Shown here piece by piece: positions 34,496 through 43,480 of a DNA stretch of 64,000 nt (its first letter is position 1; each line of letters opens with the position of its first letter). A program made the translations under genes and the position numbers. The notes beneath the pieces were generated by a model. The model searched no databases, had not been told where the DNA came from, and saw only the letters and a list, made by a program, of their open reading frames with translations. Origin of the DNA: Cyclobacteriaceae bacterium (GTDB lineage: Bacteria > Bacteroidota > Bacteroidia > Cytophagales > Cyclobacteriaceae); contig CP075525.1 in assembly GCA_025808415.1 (NCBI GenBank), forward strand, positions 3,581,501 through 3,645,500, given 5' to 3'.

Positions 34496-36087
34496 TTTCT
34501 GCAAGAACAATAGTAAGCCTCATCATTCTCAGTTTAACACTATGTGTTTTTACACAGCTACACGCACAGATAACACAACCTGCCCGTTATGAAAAAGAGC
34601 GTAAATACTCTGATGAAGAATTTACAATCATATCCCTGAAAGAAGATGGCTTGGCCCTTATCCGCGAAAAAAATAAATACAGAGGCGGCAACCGAACGTG
34701 GGAACTGATTTTGCTGGATACCCTCTTGCAAGAAAAAAAAACTTTCGACCTGGAGATTGACCAACGAAAAAACCTTATTGGTTATGAACAGGCACCCGGC
34801 AGGTTATACCTGCTGTTCAAACCTGGCGAAAACCTTAAGGTAACATTAGATCTCATTTCTATTGAATTGGGCAACACAGATATTGACCGATATGAAATTA
34901 AAACCGAACTCAACCTTCAACTTAGCCACTTCATAAAAGTCGAATCGAATTTTGTAATTGGTGGCTATGTAAATAGCGAACCTGCGGTATTGTTGTACAG
35001 CCCAGCAAACGATAATACCAAAGTATTGCCGGGCTTCTTTCAAAAACAAACTGAACTTGTTGATTTAAGGCCCAACCAAAATGAAACTTTCAATACTGTA
35101 CTGGTTGACCGAAGCGACCGGGACCAACGAAAAATAATCGTGAAAACTTTTGATGCCTCCGGCAAGGAATTGTTGGAAGATTCAACACCTATTGAAGACC
35201 GGTATTCCCTTCAAACCAGTATCAGCAGCACACTCATCCAGGATGACATGGTGGTGCTGGGCACGTGGGGTTCAACACACTCCAAGCAATCAAATGGATT
35301 CTATGCCCTGATTGTTGACCCCTTCAACGACCACTCTATAAAATTTATCGCCTTTGGTGAATTGAATCATTACCTTGATTTACAAACGCCAAAACGAGCA
35401 AAACGAATAAAGGAAAAAACAGAGGCTATGCTAAGCCAAAAGCGCATTCCTGATTTTATAAATTATGTTATGCCTTATCGGATAGAGGAGCGTGAAGAAG
35501 GGTTTATCCTGTTGGCGGAAACCTACATACCCTCCAGCACCCTAAACCGCTACCCGAACAATTACCCCTACGGATATACCCCCTATCCCTATTACTCACC
35601 ATTTTGGGGCTACTATCCCGGGACCTACAACAGGCTTTATAACCCGTATTACGGATACGGACCAAACTCAAGGAATACAACAGAAGAAATAAAAGTAGTG
35701 CAGTCTGTTCTGCTTTCGTTCAACAAAAAGGGCGATGTGCAGTGGGACTACAGTTTAAAGCTTAACGACTTGCGCTTTAATAGCCTGGAACAAATAGCCG
35801 ACTACTGTGTTGTTGGAAACAGGATTGTTCTGCTCTTTAAAGATGAATCAGAACTTAAGGGAAAAATTATTACTTTAGGTGATGGCGGAGCAGAAGAATT
35901 TTCAGAAAAAATAAAACTGAGCAATGAAACTGACAACATCCGATCGGAAAACAAAACCGTAGGAATGGTGCGGCAATGGTATGGAAATAATTTATACGTG
36001 TGGGGTCAACACAGCTTATCCAACAAAGAAAAGCGCGGTGAGGGAAGTCGTCAGGTATTTTACATCAATAAAATATCATACCCTTAA
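34492..36087 (+). CDS. Secreted protein of unknown function, paralogue A
   Basis: 531 residues; not recognised as a named family. Signal peptide at ~1-26 (IVSLIILSLTLCVFTQLHAQ). The body looks beta-rich and propeller-like by its repeated strand pattern. A Tyr/Pro/Gly-rich segment near 355-400 (NYPYGYTPYPYYSPFWGYYP) interrupts it. The C-terminus RQVFYINKISYP resembles that of the next gene (RAFFVTKISYR), and both share a PKRAKRIKEK / VQRAERIKER motif in mid-protein, so the two are tandem paralogues. Starts in an ATGA overlap with the EVE gene. Confidence 0.75.
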   Translation: MISARTIVSLIILSLTLCVFTQLHAQITQPARYEKERKYSDEEFTIISLKEDGLALIREKNKYRGGNRTWELILLDTLLQEKKTFDLEIDQRKNLIGYEQAPGRLYLLFKPGENLKVTLDLISIELGNTDIDRYEIKTELNLQLSHFIKVESNFVIGGYVNSEPAVLLYSPANDNTKVLPGFFQKQTELVDLRPNQNETFNTVLVDRSDRDQRKIIVKTFDASGKELLEDSTPIEDRYSLQTSISSTLIQDDMVVLGTWGSTHSKQSNGFYALIVDPFNDHSIKFIAFGELNHYLDLQTPKRAKRIKEKTEAMLSQKRIPDFINYVMPYRIEEREEGFILLAETYIPSSTLNRYPNNYPYGYTPYPYYSPFWGYYPGTYNRLYNPYYGYGPNSRNTTEEIKVVQSVLLSFNKKGDVQWDYSLKLNDLRFNSLEQIADYCVVGNRIVLLFKDESELKGKIITLGDGGAEEFSEKIKLSNETDNIRSENKTVGMVRQWYGNNLYVWGQHSLSNKEKRGEGSRQVFYINKISYP

Positions 36088-37537
36088 ACTAGTACTTGTT
36101 TTTACTTTTGCTTCCGCAAACGCACAACTCCAGTATCATACGGGAATTCAGCTCCCCATTCAAAGAAATGAATCTACTTTTAAACTCGTTTCCACGCAGT
36201 CAGCAGGGCTTATTTTATTCCGTCCGCTAAACCTGCAGGAATCAACCGTGCAGTTCATCCATGTTGACACTTCCTTCAATCAGAAATGGGCTGGCCTTTT
36301 ACCTATTGACAAAAAGTTTGTGTATTCACACCATAGTGTAACAAAGCAATATGCATACTTCCTGTTCCATCATCGCGAATTTGCAGAAATCAATTTTCAG
36401 GTATATCAATTGGAACTGGCCACCGGCAACTTTACGCGTCACTTTGTAAATAACTTCATACCCTTTCTTCCTACACATTTCGAAACCGTTTCTGGTGGGC
36501 TAATAATCGGGGGATATTTTGCCGGGAAGATACCTGTAGTGCTGTTTTATGATTTTACTACCCGCAAAAGCAAAATTTTGCCAGCGCTCTTCAACGAACC
36601 CGGTGAGCTTTTGCAAATCAACACTTCTGCCGATCCATCGTTTAGCGTATTGATCAGTGCCCGAAATGCCCAGCGACAAAAAACACTATGGATTAAAAAC
36701 TACAATGGCTCGGCTGAACTGGTTGAAAACAAATTATTAAACCCATCGGAAAACCAAAGCTTATTATTCGGACAAGTTATATCGCTCGCCAATGGTACAC
36801 AGTACATTGCCGGAACCTACGGAAACAGGAACTCGGAGTTTTCCAAAGGGTTGTATATAGCCCATTTGGAAAATGACCTGGATTCCATCCGGTACTATCC
36901 GTTTTCTGAGTTGGAAAATTTCTTCAGCTACTTAAAAGTTCAACGTGCTGAAAGGATTAAAGAAAGGATTAAGCGAAAAACAGTCAAGGGAAAAAAAATC
37001 CGTCTCCAATACAGGTTCCTGGTGCACGAATTTATTCCCCACAAGGATGAGTACCTGCTTTTAGGCGAGGCCTTTTACCCGGTTTACCGAACACTAGACA
37101 GGAATTATATGGGCGGAGGGCTTGCCCCGGGCTCGGCCGTATTTGACGGTTACAAATACACGCACGCTGTAATTATTGGGTTTGATAAAAATGGAAAGTT
37201 GCGTTGGGACAATAGTTTTGAAATAAATGACATTAAAACCTTTACGCTTACTCAGTTTGTTAAGCTGGACATTAAACCAAATAAGATAATACTCTTCTAC
37301 CTGTTTAATGATAAAATACGCTACAAAGTAATCCGTAACAGCCAATTACTGGAGCAGGCAACTTTTAATGCCCCGGCCTTAAGCGATGAATTTGCCGATA
37401 CCGATGAGGGTGTATCTTCTGTTGATCATTGGTACAATGGTTATTTTACCATTTCCGGTACAAACTATACCACGTCAAGGAGGTGGGGCAGAAACAGTCA
37501 AAGGGCATTCTTTGTAACCAAAATCAGTTACCGGTAA
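36038..37537 (+). CDS. Secreted protein of unknown function, paralogue B
   Basis: 499 residues from the GTG at 36038, chosen because it gives a normal signal peptide (REVVRYFTSIKYHTLKLVLV then FTFASANAQ). It overlaps paralogue A by 50 bases in a different frame. It shares with A the order of segments: VIGGYVNSEPAVLLY / IIGGYFAGKIPVVLFY, TWGSTHSKQSNGFY / TYGNRNSEFSKGLY, the RIKE motif, FNKKGDVQWDYSLKLNDL / FDKNGKLRWDNSFEINDI and the KISY end. It lacks the Tyr/Pro-rich insert. Function unknown; a periplasmic or surface role is inferred. Confidence 0.72.
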   Translation: MREVVRYFTSIKYHTLKLVLVFTFASANAQLQYHTGIQLPIQRNESTFKLVSTQSAGLILFRPLNLQESTVQFIHVDTSFNQKWAGLLPIDKKFVYSHHSVTKQYAYFLFHHREFAEINFQVYQLELATGNFTRHFVNNFIPFLPTHFETVSGGLIIGGYFAGKIPVVLFYDFTTRKSKILPALFNEPGELLQINTSADPSFSVLISARNAQRQKTLWIKNYNGSAELVENKLLNPSENQSLLFGQVISLANGTQYIAGTYGNRNSEFSKGLYIAHLENDLDSIRYYPFSELENFFSYLKVQRAERIKERIKRKTVKGKKIRLQYRFLVHEFIPHKDEYLLLGEAFYPVYRTLDRNYMGGGLAPGSAVFDGYKYTHAVIIGFDKNGKLRWDNSFEINDIKTFTLTQFVKLDIKPNKIILFYLFNDKIRYKVIRNSQLLEQATFNAPALSDEFADTDEGVSSVDHWYNGYFTISGTNYTTSRRWGRNSQRAFFVTKISYR

Positions 37538-37558
37538 GTTTAAGCTGCATAAAACTGT

Positions 37559-37566
37559 TATATTTG
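37559..37566 (+). promoter_or_regulatory. Putative pyrR -7 box
   Basis: TATATTTG fits TAnnTTTG exactly, 10 bases before the pyrR ATG, which would give a nearly leaderless mRNA. No clear -33 box at standard spacing. Confidence 0.4.
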
Positions 37567-37576
37567 TCACCGGCAT

Positions 37577-38122
37577 ATGCAGAAGAAACTTATCCTCGAC
37601 TCGGACCTGCTTGATATTACCCTTAGCCGTCTTTGCCAACAACTTATTGAAAACCACCAGGCCTTTGAAGAAAGTGTAATCCTTGGCCTTCAGCCCCGCG
37701 GAATATTCCTGGCCGAAATCATTCATAAAAAGCTTGAAAAACTTATCCGGAAGGACATTCCGTTAGGCTATTTGGATGCCACTTTTCACCGCGATGACTT
37801 TCGCAGGCGCGAAATACCCGCTAAGGCAAGCGAAGTAAGGATACCATTTATTATAGAAGGAAAGAAAGTTGTTTTGGTTGATGATGTGCTGTTTACCGGG
37901 CGAACGGTAAGGGCAGCGTTGGATGCCATGATCGCCTTTGGCCGCCCCGCTAAAGTTGAGTTGCTTGTGCTCATTGACCGTAAACACAACCGCGACTTGC
38001 CCATTGCCCCCGATTACGTTGGCCGCACCGTAAATACCCTTGCCACACAAAAAGTTTTAGTTGAACTGGAAGCCCAGGGTCACGCACAAAATAAAATCTG
38101 GTTGACAAACAATAAAGAGTAG
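37577..38122 (+). CDS. pyrR: PyrR-family phosphoribosyltransferase
   Basis: 181 residues. A type I phosphoribosyltransferase with the PRPP motif VVLVDDVLFTGRTVRAALDA (~98-117) and PRGIFLAEII (~40). In Firmicutes PyrR binds pyr mRNA and is a weak uracil phosphoribosyltransferase. Here it lies one base upstream of pyrB, supporting a pyrimidine role. No PyrR-type anti-antiterminator can be expected in so short a leader, so RNA-binding control is not supported for this transcript. Confidence 0.9.
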   Translation: MQKKLILDSDLLDITLSRLCQQLIENHQAFEESVILGLQPRGIFLAEIIHKKLEKLIRKDIPLGYLDATFHRDDFRRREIPAKASEVRIPFIIEGKKVVLVDDVLFTGRTVRAALDAMIAFGRPAKVELLVLIDRKHNRDLPIAPDYVGRTVNTLATQKVLVELEAQGHAQNKIWLTNNKE

Positions 38123-38123
38123 C

Positions 38124-39050
38124 ATGTCAAAACTGAGCCAAAAGCATCTGCTGGGAATAAAAGACATCACACCTCAGGATATTCAATTGATTTTTGAAAC
38201 AGCCGACACTTTTAAAGACGTTTTGAACCGACCGATCAAAAAAGTGCCCTCCCTGCGCGACATTACCATTGCCAACATTTTCTTTGAGAATTCTACACGT
38301 ACACGCCTATCATTTGAGCTGGCCGAAAAAAGACTTTCTGCCGATGTGGTAAATTTTTCTGCCTCTACCAGCTCCGTAAAAAAAGGTGAAACGCTGCTCG
38401 ACACAGTAAACAATATATTGGCCATGAAGGTAGACATGGTAGTAATGCGCCATGCCAGCCCTGGCGCACCACATTACCTGGCGCGGCATATTCAAGCCAA
38501 CATTGTTAATGCTGGCGATGGCACGCACGAACACCCAACACAAGCCTTGCTCGATGCTTACTCCATTCGCGAAAAACTGGGTGACGTTGGTGGCAAAAAG
38601 GTGGCTATCGTTGGCGATATTTTGCATTCACGCGTTGCCTTGTCAAATATTTTTGCGCTGCAAAAGCTGGGGGCTAAGGTTATGGTGTGCGGCCCACCCA
38701 CTCTGCTGCCTAAGTTTATTTCACAAACCGGAGTGTTGGTTGAAACCGATGTTCGAAACGCGTTGGAGTGGTGTGACGTTGCCAACGTACTACGCATACA
38801 ATTAGAGCGACAACAAATCAAATATTTCCCGTCTCTTCGGGAATACGCACTATACTATGGCATCACAAAAAAAATACTGGACGACCTTAAAAAACCTATT
38901 GTGCTGATGCACCCAGGCCCGATAAACCGGGGGGTTGAATTGAGTAGTGACGCAGCCGACTCACAACACTCCATAATTTTGGATCAGGTAGAAAATGGGG
39001 TTGCCATACGAATGGCCGTACTTTATTTGCTGGCAGGATCAGCCAACTAA
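38124..39050 (+). CDS. pyrB: Aspartate carbamoyltransferase, catalytic subunit
   Basis: 308 residues, the usual catalytic-chain length. It condenses carbamoyl phosphate and aspartate in pyrimidine synthesis. Carbamoyl-phosphate loop FFENSTRTRLSFE (~52-64), SSVKKGETLLDT (~82), NAGDGTHEHPTQALLD (~128), HPGPINRGVEL (~265). No pyrI regulatory gene follows, so it may act as a simple trimer. Forms a unit with pyrR. Confidence 0.95.
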   Translation: MSKLSQKHLLGIKDITPQDIQLIFETADTFKDVLNRPIKKVPSLRDITIANIFFENSTRTRLSFELAEKRLSADVVNFSASTSSVKKGETLLDTVNNILAMKVDMVVMRHASPGAPHYLARHIQANIVNAGDGTHEHPTQALLDAYSIREKLGDVGGKKVAIVGDILHSRVALSNIFALQKLGAKVMVCGPPTLLPKFISQTGVLVETDVRNALEWCDVANVLRIQLERQQIKYFPSLREYALYYGITKKILDDLKKPIVLMHPGPINRGVELSSDAADSQHSIILDQVENGVAIRMAVLYLLAGSAN

Positions 39051-39110
39051 CTGATAATTTCAAGAATTACCGTTTTTCATACATCCACCACCCCAACAGG
39101 GTGTTTTTCT

Positions 39111-39118
39111 TAACTTTG
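39111..39118 (+). promoter_or_regulatory. Putative -7 box upstream of the cystathionine beta-synthase gene
   Basis: TAACTTTG matches TAnnTTTG, 23 bases before the ATG at 39142. No TTTG-like element at the right distance upstream. Confidence 0.38.
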
Positions 39119-39141
39119 TCCAGTACAATACCACCAGTTCC

Positions 39142-40518
39142 ATGCACTACTATAATTCCATTATTGAAACCATTGGCAACACACCGCTGATCAAATTGAA
39201 TAAAATTTTTAAAGGATTGCCCGGCACCTACCTGGCAAAAGTTGAGTACTTCAACCCTGGAAATTCCATGAAAGACAGGATGGCCATTAAGATGGTGGAA
39301 GATGCAGAAAAAGATGGACGGCTAAAGCCTGGGGGTACTATTATTGAAGGTACTTCCGGTAACACCGGTATGGGGTTGGCGCTGGCCGCAGTAGCGAAAG
39401 GTTACCGTTGCATTTTCACCATGGCCGATAAACAATCGCAGGAGAAGATAAATATCCTGAAAGCCGTAGGTGCTGAAGTAGTTGTTTGTCCTACCAATGT
39501 TGAGCCTGACGATCCACGCTCGTACTACTCGGTAGCACGAAAGCTCAATAAGGAAATACCAAACTCTTTCTATCCCAATCAGTACGACAACCTTTCCAAC
39601 ACCAAAGCACATTACGAAACAACAGGGCCCGAAATTTGGAAACAAACCGAAGGAAAGATTACCCATTACGTTGCCACAGTAGGTACGGGCGGTTCAATGT
39701 GCGGCACTGCAAAATATCTCAAAGAGCAGAATCCCGCCATTAAGTCCATCGGTATAGATACTTATGGATCGGTTTTTAAAAAATATAAAGAGACGGGCAT
39801 TTTTGATGAAAAAGAAATTTATCCTTACCTAACCGAAGGGTTTGGAGAAGACATCCTGCCAAAAAATGTAGACTTTGATGTTATCGACCTGTTTATTAAA
39901 GTTACCGATAAAGATGGCGCCCTGATGACGCGCAGGTTGGCACGCGAGGAAGGTATGTTTGTTGGATGGTCGTGCGGATCGGCCGTACACGGTGCGCTGG
40001 AATATGCACGGGAACATGTAAAGAAAGACGATGTTGTGGTGATCCTGCTGCCCGATCATGGCACACGTTACCTGGCAAAAGTCTACAACGACCAGTGGAT
40101 GAAAGATCACGGCTTTCTGGACACTAAAACCTTCACCACAAAAGCCCGCGACATCATTAGCACACGCAACGGAAAAGATAGTTTAGTTACCGTACAAACC
40201 AAAGCAAAAATCACCGATGTCATACTGATGATGAACCGTGAAGGCATAGACCAGATACCCGTAACAGAAAATGACCAGTTTGTTGGAAGTGTGAGTGCAT
40301 CAAGCCTGCTGGAGAAAATGATTGAAGAACCCAAACTACGCGAAAAAGTTGTTGGCGATGTAATGGATAAGCCTATGCTTTTCGTAGCACCCGACAGCAC
40401 CCTGGATGTTTTGTCATCACTTTTGAATAAGGAGAACAAAGCCGTACTGATACGCGATGAAGCCCAACGGGTTCATATTATTACCCAGCACGACTTATTA
40501 CGGGCAATGACCAGCTAA
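39142..40518 (+). CDS. Cystathionine beta-synthase
   Basis: 458 residues. The N-terminal fold-type II PLP domain (~1-330) has PGNSMKDRMA with the PLP lysine (~44), EGTSGNTGMG (~73) and VGTGGSMCGTAKYL (~178). A pair of CBS domains follows (~340-455; ITDVILMMNREGIDQIPVTENDQFVGSV, VGDVMDKPMLFVAPDSTLDVL). This order is that of cystathionine beta-synthase, which joins serine and homocysteine, rather than of cysteine synthase, which lacks CBS domains. Activity is assigned from architecture. Confidence 0.88.
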   Translation: MHYYNSIIETIGNTPLIKLNKIFKGLPGTYLAKVEYFNPGNSMKDRMAIKMVEDAEKDGRLKPGGTIIEGTSGNTGMGLALAAVAKGYRCIFTMADKQSQEKINILKAVGAEVVVCPTNVEPDDPRSYYSVARKLNKEIPNSFYPNQYDNLSNTKAHYETTGPEIWKQTEGKITHYVATVGTGGSMCGTAKYLKEQNPAIKSIGIDTYGSVFKKYKETGIFDEKEIYPYLTEGFGEDILPKNVDFDVIDLFIKVTDKDGALMTRRLAREEGMFVGWSCGSAVHGALEYAREHVKKDDVVVILLPDHGTRYLAKVYNDQWMKDHGFLDTKTFTTKARDIISTRNGKDSLVTVQTKAKITDVILMMNREGIDQIPVTENDQFVGSVSASSLLEKMIEEPKLREKVVGDVMDKPMLFVAPDSTLDVLSSLLNKENKAVLIRDEAQRVHIITQHDLLRAMTS

Positions 40519-40543
40519 TTTTTTAAAAAAAAATTAATGCTTC

Positions 40544-42073
40544 ATGAGGGGGGGCTGGAAAACTGTATGTTTTATTCAATACTGGTTGGCATTTGGCTTA
40601 GCCTATGCCCAAACACCTTTGCCCGACAGTCTTCAGCGATATCTCAAGCTGCCTCGCGATTCAAACTATGTAATATCACTTAACCTACTTGCCACGGACG
40701 CGCTTCGGCATAATCCGATGGCTTCTAGAAGAATAAGCCAGCATGTTTCGGAAGTTGCACGTTCCATAAACTTTACTAAAGGATACGCGCGCTCCCTTAC
40801 GGTAATTGGCAACACCTATTGGACTGAGGGTGTTTTCGAACTCGCCCAAGAGTATTACTTTCTTGCAGCAAGGGAATACCAGGCCATTGGAGATTCAGTA
40901 GGATGGGGACAAACCTATAACAATATAGGCGAAGTTTATAAACGCCTGGGCGAGCCCGAAAAAGCCCTGGAATATTTACAGCAGTCCGTAGTGTTAAAGC
41001 GAAAAGACCAGTTCACCAAAGCCATTACACTTTACAACATCGGTGAACTTTACTATAATCTTGACAACCTGAAAACTGCGGTGACCTATTATGAAAACTC
41101 ATTGTCGCAAGCCATTCGCGACAATAACAGGCGTGTTATCGCCTACAATTATATGGGCTTTGGATTAGTAAACCTGAAGCAAAAGAAGTATGAAAATGCC
41201 CTGGAGTACTTTATCCGTTCAGAAAAGATACTAAAAGAGATAGGCGAAATACGAATGTTGATTCTGGTCTATCACCACCTGGCCGATACCTACCGGGAAT
41301 TAAGGCTTTTTGAAGGTGCCGAAAAATACCTGAAACTGGCACATGAAATGGCTGCCTTCATAAAAGCCACTGACTTAACAGTTACTAATTACCTGAAAAA
41401 AGCACAGGTGGACTCAGCGCGCGGAGATTACAAAAGTGCATTAAGCAATTTATACCACTTCAATAGCCTAAAAGACAGTGTGTTTAATTTAAGCAAAAAC
41501 GAACAAATTGCACGGCTGCAAATGGTCTATCAAACAGAAGTACAAGAAGCAGAAAACCGACAGCTCCGGTTTGAAAAAGATTTTCGTGAAGCAAGATTAA
41601 AACAACAGCAGCAAATTATTTTCGCCATCACCATAGGTCTGTTAATTGCCGGTGTACTGGCCTGGATACTGCTGGTACAACGTAGGAGAATACTAACGGT
41701 TAACAAGTTACTGCAAACCAAAAATGATGAAATACAAAGCCAGAAGATTGCCATTGAATTGCAAGCTTCTACACTGGCTAAACTCAACGGAGATCTGCAG
41801 GAACTTAACAGGAACCTTGAAACCAGGATTGAGCAAAGAACACAACAACTAACCTTGCAAAACCAAAAGCTAACCGAATATACTTTTGTAAACGCCCATA
41901 AGTTGCGGGCACCCGTGGCCAGTGTGTTAGGGTTAATAGGACTTTTAGAACAAGCCGATCAAAACGAAAAAGAAATTATCTACCACCATTTAAAAACCTG
42001 TGCCGAACAACTGGACCAAATAACACGGCAAATAAGCCGCACGTTGGAAGGCGGCATTGTTGAAAATGAATAA
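40544..42073 (+). CDS. TPR protein with a lone HisKA-like domain, no ATPase domain
   Basis: 509 residues. Signal peptide (~1-22), about six TPR units to ~330, a membrane helix at ~365-385 (IIFAITIGLLIAGVLAWILLV), a long coiled coil (LNRNLETRIEQRTQQLTLQNQKL), then a HisKA-like dimerisation helix pair with FVNAHKLRAPVASVLGLIGLL (His452). The protein ends ~55 residues later without the N, G1 or G2 boxes of HATPase_c. The residue after His is Lys, where kinases have Glu or Asp. It does not look like a frameshift: the stop is followed at once by a hairpin. Starts 25 bases after the CBS gene. Confidence 0.85.
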   Translation: MRGGWKTVCFIQYWLAFGLAYAQTPLPDSLQRYLKLPRDSNYVISLNLLATDALRHNPMASRRISQHVSEVARSINFTKGYARSLTVIGNTYWTEGVFELAQEYYFLAAREYQAIGDSVGWGQTYNNIGEVYKRLGEPEKALEYLQQSVVLKRKDQFTKAITLYNIGELYYNLDNLKTAVTYYENSLSQAIRDNNRRVIAYNYMGFGLVNLKQKKYENALEYFIRSEKILKEIGEIRMLILVYHHLADTYRELRLFEGAEKYLKLAHEMAAFIKATDLTVTNYLKKAQVDSARGDYKSALSNLYHFNSLKDSVFNLSKNEQIARLQMVYQTEVQEAENRQLRFEKDFREARLKQQQQIIFAITIGLLIAGVLAWILLVQRRRILTVNKLLQTKNDEIQSQKIAIELQASTLAKLNGDLQELNRNLETRIEQRTQQLTLQNQKLTEYTFVNAHKLRAPVASVLGLIGLLEQADQNEKEIIYHHLKTCAEQLDQITRQISRTLEGGIVENE

Positions 42074-42091
42074 GCCCTCTGGCGAGGGCTT
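42072..42091. terminator. Hairpin between convergent genes
   Basis: AAGCCCTC-TGGC-GAGGGCTT is a perfect 8-bp stem with a 4-nt loop. It begins in the stop codon of the HisKA-like gene and lies 39 bases from the end of the convergent OmpA-family gene. The flanks are not strongly T-rich on either strand, so it may be a weak bidirectional terminator or an mRNA 3' end stabiliser. Confidence 0.5.
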
Positions 42092-42129
42092 AAAAACTTC
42101 CTTTTCTATTGATTCGTATGCTTCTCCGC

Positions 42130-43389
42130 TTAATGCTCAAGTATTTCAATTTCTACGCGAACATTATTCTGAGCCTGGGTATGCATTTTATCAACTACCG
42201 GCTTTTTTCCACCCCAGGCCTTTACGTGCATACGCTTGGCATCAATACCATTCGCCAGCAAAAAGTCACGTATGATTTCTGCCCGCTCCTGTGATAATTT
42301 TTTGGCCGAGCCAAAACCTTCTTTGGTATCGCTCAATGAAAAGAAGTTATCGGATTTCTCGCCTTTCGAGATAATTTTCCCGGCTGCATTTCCATTGGTA
42401 TGCCCATGTATCTTGATCTTGTATTTAGGGTTTTCATTGAGCATGTCCAACAAACTGCTTACCTCCCACCGCGACTCCGGCCGCATGATGGCTGCATCTT
42501 TAAAAAAGTAAACATTATACATAACAGCTATGTCGCCTTTTTGTAAACGAACCAAATCAAACGGCACAACCACCGAACTGTTGGCCAGTGCAATGCCTTC
42601 ACCTTCGGGATTGTTAAAATTAATATCCCGTTGGACTTTCCGATAACCAAACACCTCACAAATAAGGGATACATTACCTGAAGTATTGCCCGGAGATGAA
42701 ACCCGTACATCTTTGTTGCCCGAATAGGTTCCAAGTTTTTTAACCCGTTCTGCATCAATTACGGATACATCTCCGCTTATCGATTCATTATTATCAGCAC
42801 GGAACAACTTAAAATAAAAATTCCTGGCTTTATCATCTGTAACTGCACTCGCAGTTTGTTCAGGTGTAGCACTTATTTTTTGTTCGCTTATAATTTCCTT
42901 TTCCCTGGCTGGAACCTTCTCCAGTTCCATTACTTCACCTGCTTCGGATTGCGGTGTGATGAGTGAAGTCAGGCTTTGATTGGCCGGTGTGTCGGCAACC
43001 GGTATGGTTTCAATGTTTCTGCGCGTTACCGGATTAATATCTTTACCGGAAGTGCTTGCCATTACATCAGCACCTAATGGACCACTGTACACCCAGGTAT
43101 CAGCATAGGGCGAGCTGCTTTGCAAGCGCAGGGCTTCTTCAATTGCCTGTTTTTTATCATTCGTTTTTAAGATATACACATAGTATAAGTTCCGCGATGG
43201 ATTGATTTCATACTTAACCGAAAACTCCTTCGAAGCCTGGTTGGTAAATTTTATGGCATTCTTTTTAAACTCAAATGCGCCAATCACCACGTAGTTGGGG
43301 TATTGCGGATCGGGCAACTGCCCGGGGGCTTTAAATGCTGACTGAATAATCAGTAAACCTAGTAAGGCAAAAAAATAGCACTTTTTCAT
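42130..43389 (-). CDS. OmpA-family outer membrane protein
   Basis: 419 residues from the ATG at 43389, which starts a clean signal peptide (KKCYFFALLGLLIIQSAF); a longer start is possible. After an N-terminal SPOR-like stretch (YVVIGAFEFKKNAIKF ... NLYYVYILKTNDKKQAIEEA, ~25-95) and a linker, the C-terminal ~120 residues are an OmpA-like peptidoglycan-binding domain (YKIKIHGHTNGNA ... LSQERAEIIRDFLLANGIDAKRMHVKAWGGKKP). A ~20-residue insert sits inside this domain. It probably ties the outer membrane to the wall. The SPOR assignment is tentative. Confidence 0.82.
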   Translation of the reverse strand: MKKCYFFALLGLLIIQSAFKAPGQLPDPQYPNYVVIGAFEFKKNAIKFTNQASKEFSVKYEINPSRNLYYVYILKTNDKKQAIEEALRLQSSSPYADTWVYSGPLGADVMASTSGKDINPVTRRNIETIPVADTPANQSLTSLITPQSEAGEVMELEKVPAREKEIISEQKISATPEQTASAVTDDKARNFYFKLFRADNNESISGDVSVIDAERVKKLGTYSGNKDVRVSSPGNTSGNVSLICEVFGYRKVQRDINFNNPEGEGIALANSSVVVPFDLVRLQKGDIAVMYNVYFFKDAAIMRPESRWEVSSLLDMLNENPKYKIKIHGHTNGNAAGKIISKGEKSDNFFSLSDTKEGFGSAKKLSQERAEIIRDFLLANGIDAKRMHVKAWGGKKPVVDKMHTQAQNNVRVEIEILEH

Positions 43390-43413
43390 ATTGACAGGGT
43401 TTATTAACAGGTA

Positions 43414-43421
43414 CAAAGGTA
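43414..43421 (-). promoter_or_regulatory. Putative -7 box of the OmpA-family gene
   Basis: On the minus strand TACCTTTG (43421-43414) fits TAnnTTTG exactly, 24 bases before the ATG at 43389. No clear -33 box. Confidence 0.4.
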
Positions 43422-43480
43422 TACCATGTTAAATTTAGAATTAATTAAATCAATTTAAAACCTTACATATCAGATATTTA

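Noticed and set aside
40519..40543. T/A-rich palindrome after the cystathionine beta-synthase gene as terminator
   Set aside because: AATTTTTT/AAAAAAAAATT has no GC stem; it is better seen as AT-rich spacer.
42057..42294. Small rightward reading frames after the HisKA-like gene, possibly a missing ATPase fragment
   Set aside because: They are antisense to the OmpA-family gene and show no N, G1 or G2 box, so the missing domain is not lost by a frameshift here.
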